A DNA stretch of 44,993 nucleotides from Burkholderiales bacterium (GTDB taxonomy: Bacteria; Pseudomonadota; Gammaproteobacteria; Burkholderiales; SG8-41). The notes below the pieces were generated by a model, which was given only the letters and a program-made list of their open reading frames with translations, was not told where the DNA came from and searched no databases. A program made the position numbers and the translations under genes. Below are positions 39,767-44,993 of this stretch, one piece after another. The DNA lies in the NCBI GenBank assembly GCA_022843705.1, contig JALHND010000012.1, forward strand, positions 1 through 44,993, given 5' to 3'. The first letter of the stretch is position 1; the number at the start of each line of letters is the position of its first letter.

Positions 39767-40762
39767 ATGAAAAAATTATTTAAAATCAATAACTTATATA
39801 TTTCACTTGGTATTGCTGGCGCCTTGCTCGGCGGCGCAGTGCAGGCCCAGGGCTGGAAACCCGATCGTCACGTGGAATTGATCGTGCCGGCCGGTGCAGG
39901 AGGTTCGCTGGACCATGTCGGCCGCACTTTCCAGAAACTGTGGGACGAACTGAAGCTGGTTCCGTCATCCAGCGCCGTGGTCAACCGCTCCGGCGGCGGC
40001 CACGCAGTGGCCTACAACTTCCTTAACCAGCAGTCCGGCAATCCGCATTTTTTGAGCATCACTTCATCGACGCTGCACACCAGCCACATCAACGGCCGGC
40101 TCAAGCTGTCCTTCCGGGATTTCACGCCCCAGGCAGTGATGCTGACCGAATACATCGCTTTTGCAGTGCGCCCCGATTCGCCATTGAAGACAGGCAAGGA
40201 CCTGATCGAAGCGCTGCGCAAGGATCCCGCCAGCCTGAGCCTCGCGCTCAGCAGCGCGCTCGGCGGCACGCACCATATTTCCTTCGGCCTGCCGCTGATG
40301 TCGGGAAAGGTCGACATCAAGAAAGCCAAGATGATTGCCTTCAATTCCACCGGTGAAGCGATAACCGCGCTGCTCGGCGGCCATGTCGACGTGCTCTCGG
40401 GCGGGGCCGTGCAGATCGCCCCGCATGTGGCCGGCGGCAAAATGCGCCTGCTGGCGATTTCCGCCCCGCAACGTGTTGCCGGTGCGCTGGCCGACGGTCC
40501 GACCTGGCCCGAACTCGGGTATAAAGGCGTCTTTGAAAACTGGCGCGGTGTCATCAGTCCCGGAAAAATCACCCCGGAACAGACGGCATACTGGGATGGC
40601 GTGTTCGGCAGGATCGCAAACAGCCCCGATTTCAAGGCGATGGCAGAAAAGAACCAGTGGGTCATCAATTACAAAAATTCCGCTGAAACGCGCAGGTTCT
40701 TCGAGTCGGAATACGCGGAACTCAGGGAAGTCATGGATTTCCTGGGACTTTCCAAGCAGTAG
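39767..40762 (+). CDS. Bug/TctC-like substrate-binding protein (divergent)
   Basis: Signal peptide MKKLFKINNLYISLGIAGALLGGAVQAQ; HVELIVPAGAGGSLDHVGRTFQKLWDEL; LLAISAPQRVAGALADGPTWPELGYKGVFENWRGVISP. Confidence 0.85.
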   Translation: MKKLFKINNLYISLGIAGALLGGAVQAQGWKPDRHVELIVPAGAGGSLDHVGRTFQKLWDELKLVPSSSAVVNRSGGGHAVAYNFLNQQSGNPHFLSITSSTLHTSHINGRLKLSFRDFTPQAVMLTEYIAFAVRPDSPLKTGKDLIEALRKDPASLSLALSSALGGTHHISFGLPLMSGKVDIKKAKMIAFNSTGEAITALLGGHVDVLSGGAVQIAPHVAGGKMRLLAISAPQRVAGALADGPTWPELGYKGVFENWRGVISPGKITPEQTAYWDGVFGRIANSPDFKAMAEKNQWVINYKNSAETRRFFESEYAELREVMDFLGLSKQ

Positions 40763-40776
40763 AAGGAGCAGCAGTC

Positions 40777-41709
40777 ATCAAGCAGCAGAACATAGGCAGC
40801 ATCGGTCTCGGCATCATGGGTGGCGCCTTTGCGCGCCACCTGCTTTCCGAAGGATTCGCGGTCACCGGCTTCGATATCGACCCGAAACGACGCGCCGCCC
40901 TGAAAAAACTCGGCGGCACACCGGCAGCAACGGCCGCGGCGGTTTACGCAAAATGTCCGGTGCTGGTCACCTCGCTGCCGAGCATTGCCGCGGTCAATGC
41001 GGCCTTTTTCGGCAGGGACGGCATTGCGGGCAAGGCGAAGCGGGGCACCGTGGTCATCGAGACCAGCACCCTGCCTCTGGCCAAAAAACACGAGATCCGC
41101 GAACGCTGCGCCGGTCGCGGCATCGTTGTCCTGGACTGCCCGGTCAGCGGCACCGGCGCCCAGGCCGCCAACCGCGACATCGCCATCTACGCCAGCGGCG
41201 ACCGCAGCGCCTACGATCGCGCCGAAGCGGCATTGAAGGGATTCTCGCGCAGCGTTTATTACTGCGGGGAATACGGCAACGGCTCGAAACTGAAGTATGT
41301 CGCCAACCTGCTGGTGACGATCCACAACCTGTCAACCGCCGAGGCCATGGTTCTGGGCATGAAATCCGGACTCGACCTTGAACTGCTCTACAAGGTGATC
41401 AGGGACGGCGCCGGCAACTCGCGGATGTTCGAAGTGCGGGGCCCGCTGATGATCCGCGGCGACTACAGCCAGGCGACGATGAAAATCGACGTCTACAAGA
41501 AGGATATTGATATCATTGAAGAGTTCGCGGCCGACCTGCATTGCCCGGTGCCGCTGTTCGAAGCCTCGAAACCGTTTTACGCCGCAGCCCATGCGCAGGG
41601 CCGCGCGCTGGAGGACACCGCCGCCGTCTGTGCCGTGCTGGAGCAGATGGCCGGCGTGAAGCGCAAGAAACGCAACACTTCCAAAACCCGAAAGAGAAAG
41701 ACCCGATGA
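40777..41709 (+). CDS. NAD(P)-dependent oxidoreductase, 3-hydroxyisobutyrate dehydrogenase family (start codon uncertain)
   Basis: IKQQNIGSIGLGIMGGAFARHLLSEGFAVTGFDIDP...CPVSGTGAQAANRDIAIYASGD...GNGSKLKYVANLLV; Rossmann motif begins before the first ATG (40816). Confidence 0.85.
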   Translation: MKQQNIGSIGLGIMGGAFARHLLSEGFAVTGFDIDPKRRAALKKLGGTPAATAAAVYAKCPVLVTSLPSIAAVNAAFFGRDGIAGKAKRGTVVIETSTLPLAKKHEIRERCAGRGIVVLDCPVSGTGAQAANRDIAIYASGDRSAYDRAEAALKGFSRSVYYCGEYGNGSKLKYVANLLVTIHNLSTAEAMVLGMKSGLDLELLYKVIRDGAGNSRMFEVRGPLMIRGDYSQATMKIDVYKKDIDIIEEFAADLHCPVPLFEASKPFYAAAHAQGRALEDTAAVCAVLEQMAGVKRKKRNTSKTRKRKTR

Positions 41710-42950
41710 AACCGACCATGTCGCCGCAGGGCCAGGCAGCCCAGACCATTTCCCGCAACATGAAGCTGATCTCCCACAACGAGCTCGCCGGTTTCGGCGG
41801 CATCGGCGAGGGCATCAACATGCAGGTGACCAAGGACGGTCGCCGCATCCTGTGGCTGGCGCATGAATCGGCGCCGAAAAATTTCACCGCGGTTGACGTT
41901 TCCGACGTCAAGAACCCCAAAGTGATCTGCCAGACCGACCTGCCGCACGAGCGCGTGCGCTCGAACTCGCTGGACGTCGTCGGCGACATCATGGTGGTTG
42001 CCTACCAGACCAAGAAGGTCGGCGACAAACCCGCCGGCATGGACATTTTCGACATCAGCACCCCGGAGAAGCCGAAGCTGATTTCGCATTTCGACGCCTC
42101 CGGCCCGCATTCCCGTGGCGCGCACTGCGTGTGGTTCGTCGACGGCGAATACGTGCACCTGACTTCGGGCTCCGGTGATTTCGAACCGACCCACGAAAAC
42201 GACTTCCAGTTCTATCGCATCATCGACGTGCGCAATCCGTCGAAACCGGTGGAAGTTGGCCGCTGGCATTACCCCGGCACGCACAAGGGCGACAAGGAAG
42301 CGCCGCCGCCGCGCCATCCCAAATTCGACGGCGGTTACCGTCCGCACAACATCCTGGTCTATCCGGAACGTCCGGACCGCGCCTATGTCGCCTACCTTGA
42401 CGGCGGCGCCGTGATTCTCGACATCTCCGACAAGGCCAACCCGAAGGTCATCACCAACTGGCGCTACTCGCCGCCGTACAACGGTTTCTGCCACACCGTG
42501 ATGCCGCTGATGAGCCGCGACATGCTGCTGGTCACCGACGAGTGCACCAAGGATGACGGCATCGACTGGCCGAAACTGGGCTGGGTCGTCAACGCCAGCG
42601 CCGAAACCAACCTGGTGCCGATGTCCACGCTGCCGCTGCCGCCGCTGGAGAGCTTCGTCAAGCGCGGCGGCCGTTACGGCGCGCACAACATCCACGAGAA
42701 CCTGCCGGGCCCGGCGTCCTTCCGCTCCGACAACCTGATCGTCGGCACTTTCTTCAATGGCGGCGTGCGCGCGTTTGACATCTCCAACGCCTACCAGCCC
42801 CAGGAAGTCGCCTATTACGTCCCGGGCGCCCCCAAGCTGTCGCCGAAGGGTTCCATCCAGATCAACGACGTCTGGGTCGACGAGAACCGCCTGATCTACA
42901 CGGTGGACCGTTTCGCCGGAGGCCTCTACATCCTCGAGATGGACATCTGA
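41706..42950 (+). CDS. LVIVD-repeat beta-propeller-like protein
   Basis: Repeated blades of type 'FTAVDVSDVKNPKVICQTD', 'MDIFDISTPEKPKLISHFD', 'VILDISDKANPKVITNWR', 'VRAFDISNAYQPQEVAYYV'. Confidence 0.85.
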   Translation: MKPTMSPQGQAAQTISRNMKLISHNELAGFGGIGEGINMQVTKDGRRILWLAHESAPKNFTAVDVSDVKNPKVICQTDLPHERVRSNSLDVVGDIMVVAYQTKKVGDKPAGMDIFDISTPEKPKLISHFDASGPHSRGAHCVWFVDGEYVHLTSGSGDFEPTHENDFQFYRIIDVRNPSKPVEVGRWHYPGTHKGDKEAPPPRHPKFDGGYRPHNILVYPERPDRAYVAYLDGGAVILDISDKANPKVITNWRYSPPYNGFCHTVMPLMSRDMLLVTDECTKDDGIDWPKLGWVVNASAETNLVPMSTLPLPPLESFVKRGGRYGAHNIHENLPGPASFRSDNLIVGTFFNGGVRAFDISNAYQPQEVAYYVPGAPKLSPKGSIQINDVWVDENRLIYTVDRFAGGLYILEMDI

Positions 42951-42966
42951 ACGGAGCCGCAACGCA

Positions 42967-43983
42967 ATGATGGATGCACTTTCGGGGAAATTCCCGGTCA
43001 GCGTAGTCACCGGGTTCCTCGGCAGCGGCAAGACGACGCTGATCAACAAGCTGCTGAAGCGGCCCGACATGAACCGGGTCGCCGTCATCGTCAACGAGTT
43101 CGGCGAGCAGGCCATCGACAACGACCTGGTCGAAGTCTCGTCCGAACAGATGATGCTGCTGAACAACGGCTGCCTGTGCTGCGTGCTGCGGGGTGACCTG
43201 CAGGAAACGCTGCGCGACCTGTTTGTCAAACGCCGCAACGGCGACATCATCGACTTCACCCGCGTGATCATCGAGACCACAGGCCTCGCTGATCCCGCAC
43301 CGGTGATGCAGACATTGATGACCGATGACATGCTGCTGGCCCATTACCGGCTCGACTGCGTGGTCACGCTGGCCGATGCCGTCAACGGCATCGAGCAGCT
43401 GGACACCATGCAGGAACCGGTCAAGCAGGCGGCACTGGCGGACCGCATCGTCATCACCAAATCGGATCTTGCGGGAGAGGAAGCCACGGGCAGGCTGGAA
43501 GCCCGGCTGCGCGAACTGAATCCGCAGGCGCCGATCAAGCGGGCCGTCAACGGCGAAATCGATCTGGAGTTCCTGATCGACGTCGGCCTGCGCAACACCA
43601 GGGCCAAACTGGCCGACATCGAGCGCTGGATGGGCGAGCCTGATGAACATGGCGACCATCACCGCCATGACGAGAACGTCAAGTCATTCTGCCTGCGTTA
43701 CCAGGATCCGATGACCTGGGCTTCCTTCTCGCAGACCATGGAGGTGCTGGGCGCGCTGCGCGGCTCCGACATGCTGCGGGTCAAGGGACTGGTCAACGTC
43801 GCGGAACACAAGGGGCCGATGGTGGTGCAGGGTGTGCAGCACCTGTTCCACCCGCCGGTGGAACTGGCGGCCTGGCCCACCGACGATCACTCGACCCGCA
43901 TTGTCTTCATCACCCGCAACATTCCGCGGGAAACCGTGGCCAACCTGTTCGCGGCCATCGGCGCGGTGACGGCAAACGCCTGA
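42967..43983 (+). CDS. CobW/G3E family GTPase (metal chaperone-like)
   Basis: VSVVTGFLGSGKTTLINKLL (Walker A), NNGCLCCVLRGDL (CxCC), ITKSDL; His-rich DEHGDHHRHDEN. Confidence 0.95.
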   Translation: MMDALSGKFPVSVVTGFLGSGKTTLINKLLKRPDMNRVAVIVNEFGEQAIDNDLVEVSSEQMMLLNNGCLCCVLRGDLQETLRDLFVKRRNGDIIDFTRVIIETTGLADPAPVMQTLMTDDMLLAHYRLDCVVTLADAVNGIEQLDTMQEPVKQAALADRIVITKSDLAGEEATGRLEARLRELNPQAPIKRAVNGEIDLEFLIDVGLRNTRAKLADIERWMGEPDEHGDHHRHDENVKSFCLRYQDPMTWASFSQTMEVLGALRGSDMLRVKGLVNVAEHKGPMVVQGVQHLFHPPVELAAWPTDDHSTRIVFITRNIPRETVANLFAAIGAVTANA

Positions 43984-43994
43984 TTCCGCCCACC

Positions 43995-44025
43995 CCGCGG
44001 CGCAGGTGCGCCGCGGCTTTCTTTT
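43995..44025 (+). terminator. Intrinsic terminator after the CobW-family gene
   Basis: CCGCGGCGC-aggt-GCGCCGCGG then ctttctttt. Confidence 0.85.
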
Positions 44026-44044
44026 CCGGGAAAACTCCTAAAAC

Positions 44045-44524
44045 ATGGGCATCATCCTCGACCGCATCCACGCACTCGGCCTGCAACTGCCGCCGGTACA
44101 TCCTCACGCCAGCAAAAACCGCACCGCCTGCGTGCAGTCCGGCAAGGTGTTGTACCTGTCCGGCCACAGTTCGGGGCGCCATGAAATGCCGCTGGGCGTG
44201 ATCACCGCTGGCAAGGTCGGCAGCGAGGTCACGGAGGAAGAAGCGTACAAAACCGCGCGTTCGGTGGCGCTGGTGATCATGGCCACGCTGCAGGCGCACA
44301 CCGGCAACCTCGACCGGGTCACGCGCATCATCCGTCTTCTCGGCATGATCAATTCCGCTCCGGGTTTCGAGCGCCAGTTCGCCGTCATGGATGGGGCTTC
44401 GGACCTGTTCTGCGAGATCTGGGGACCGGAAAAGGGATGCCACGCCCGCTCGGCGGTGGGCATCGCCGAATTGCCGCGTCGCGCAATCATCGAGATCAAC
44501 GGGGAATTCGAAATCGACGGCTGA
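44045..44524 (+). CDS. RidA/YjgF family protein
   Basis: VQSGKVLYLSGHSS...EEAYKTARSVALVIMATLQAHTGNLDRVTRIIRLLGMINSAPGFERQFAVMDGASDLFCEIWGPEKGCHARSAVGIAELPRRAIIEINGEFEI. Confidence 0.9.
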   Translation: MGIILDRIHALGLQLPPVHPHASKNRTACVQSGKVLYLSGHSSGRHEMPLGVITAGKVGSEVTEEEAYKTARSVALVIMATLQAHTGNLDRVTRIIRLLGMINSAPGFERQFAVMDGASDLFCEIWGPEKGCHARSAVGIAELPRRAIIEINGEFEIDG

Positions 44525-44638
44525 GGCCTTCGCGCTATTGCGCCGGTTCCGGTTCCCTGCGAAACCGGACGGCGATTGGCAACCGTAATTTGATGCAGAT
44601 CAAGACCTCCGGTTCCGGCGCAGGGCATCATCCAGCGC

Positions 44639-44993
44639 ATGAACACATTGAGCGAAAAACAGATTGCATTGCTGAAAGACGCAATGGCGAGGCGCAAGAG
44701 CCAGCTCCTGGAAGAAATCCGCGAGGTGCTGGCGCGATCCGGAAACGCGCATCATGCAGAACTGATCGGTGGCGTCGGCGACATGGGTGACGAGGCTGCC
44801 GCCAGCCTGCTGCGCGACATATCCGAGGCAGAGGTCCTGCGCGACATCGGTGAAGTGCGCGACATTGCTGCTGCAGAGCAGCGTCTTGCCGACGGGCGGT
44901 ACGGCTTATGCGTCGACTGCGGCGAGCCGGTAGCCTATGAGCGCCTGAAAGCCTATCCCAGCGCCAAACGCTGCATGCCTTGCCAGCAGCACC
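44639..44993 (+). CDS. DksA/TraR C4-type zinc finger family protein (3' end outside window)
   Basis: Read directly (runs off the edge, absent from ORF track): MNTLSEKQIALLKDAMARRKSQLLEEIREVL...RLADGRYGLCVDCGEPVAYERLKAYPSAKRCMPCQQH. Confidence 0.9.
   Translation, partial: MNTLSEKQIALLKDAMARRKSQLLEEIREVLARSGNAHHAELIGGVGDMGDEAAASLLRDISEAEVLRDIGEVRDIAAAEQRLADGRYGLCVDCGEPVAYERLKAYPSAKRCMPCQQH

Overview
GC-rich bacterial chromosomal window, gene content typical of Betaproteobacteria/Burkholderiales-like genomes (inference: many orphan Bug/TctC solute-binding proteins). About 37 supportable protein genes. A few are housekeeping or stress genes: katG 3' part, umuDC with an SOS box, purL, nnrD-like, nudC, crcB, dksA-like 5' part. 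Most are small-molecule catabolism genes: HyuA/HyuB, FAD oxidase, gamma-glutamyltransferase, UxaA-like dehydratase, amidase plus GatC/AtzG-like partner, asparaginase, five Gfo/Idh/MocA oxidoreductases, five Bug proteins, a two-component flavin monooxygenase, an LLM oxidoreductase, cupin, amidohydrolase, LVIVD-repeat protein, CobW GTPase and a RidA protein. The most interesting signal is at 27632-28264 (minus strand). A carboxymuconolactone-decarboxylase (CMD/AhpD-like) gene is split by one in-frame TGA exactly where the second Cys of its CxxC motif is expected (NGCKY-TGA-TEHNYVLGQALG). Fifteen nt after the TGA is a perfect 6-bp hairpin with a GGUC loop (GUGCUU-GGUC-AAGCAC), resembling a bacterial SECIS element. 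I interpret this as a candidate selenoprotein inside a catabolic operon that a standard gene caller splits in two. No Sec machinery is visible in the window, so this needs a genome-level check. No tRNA, rRNA, CRISPR array or transposase was recognised.
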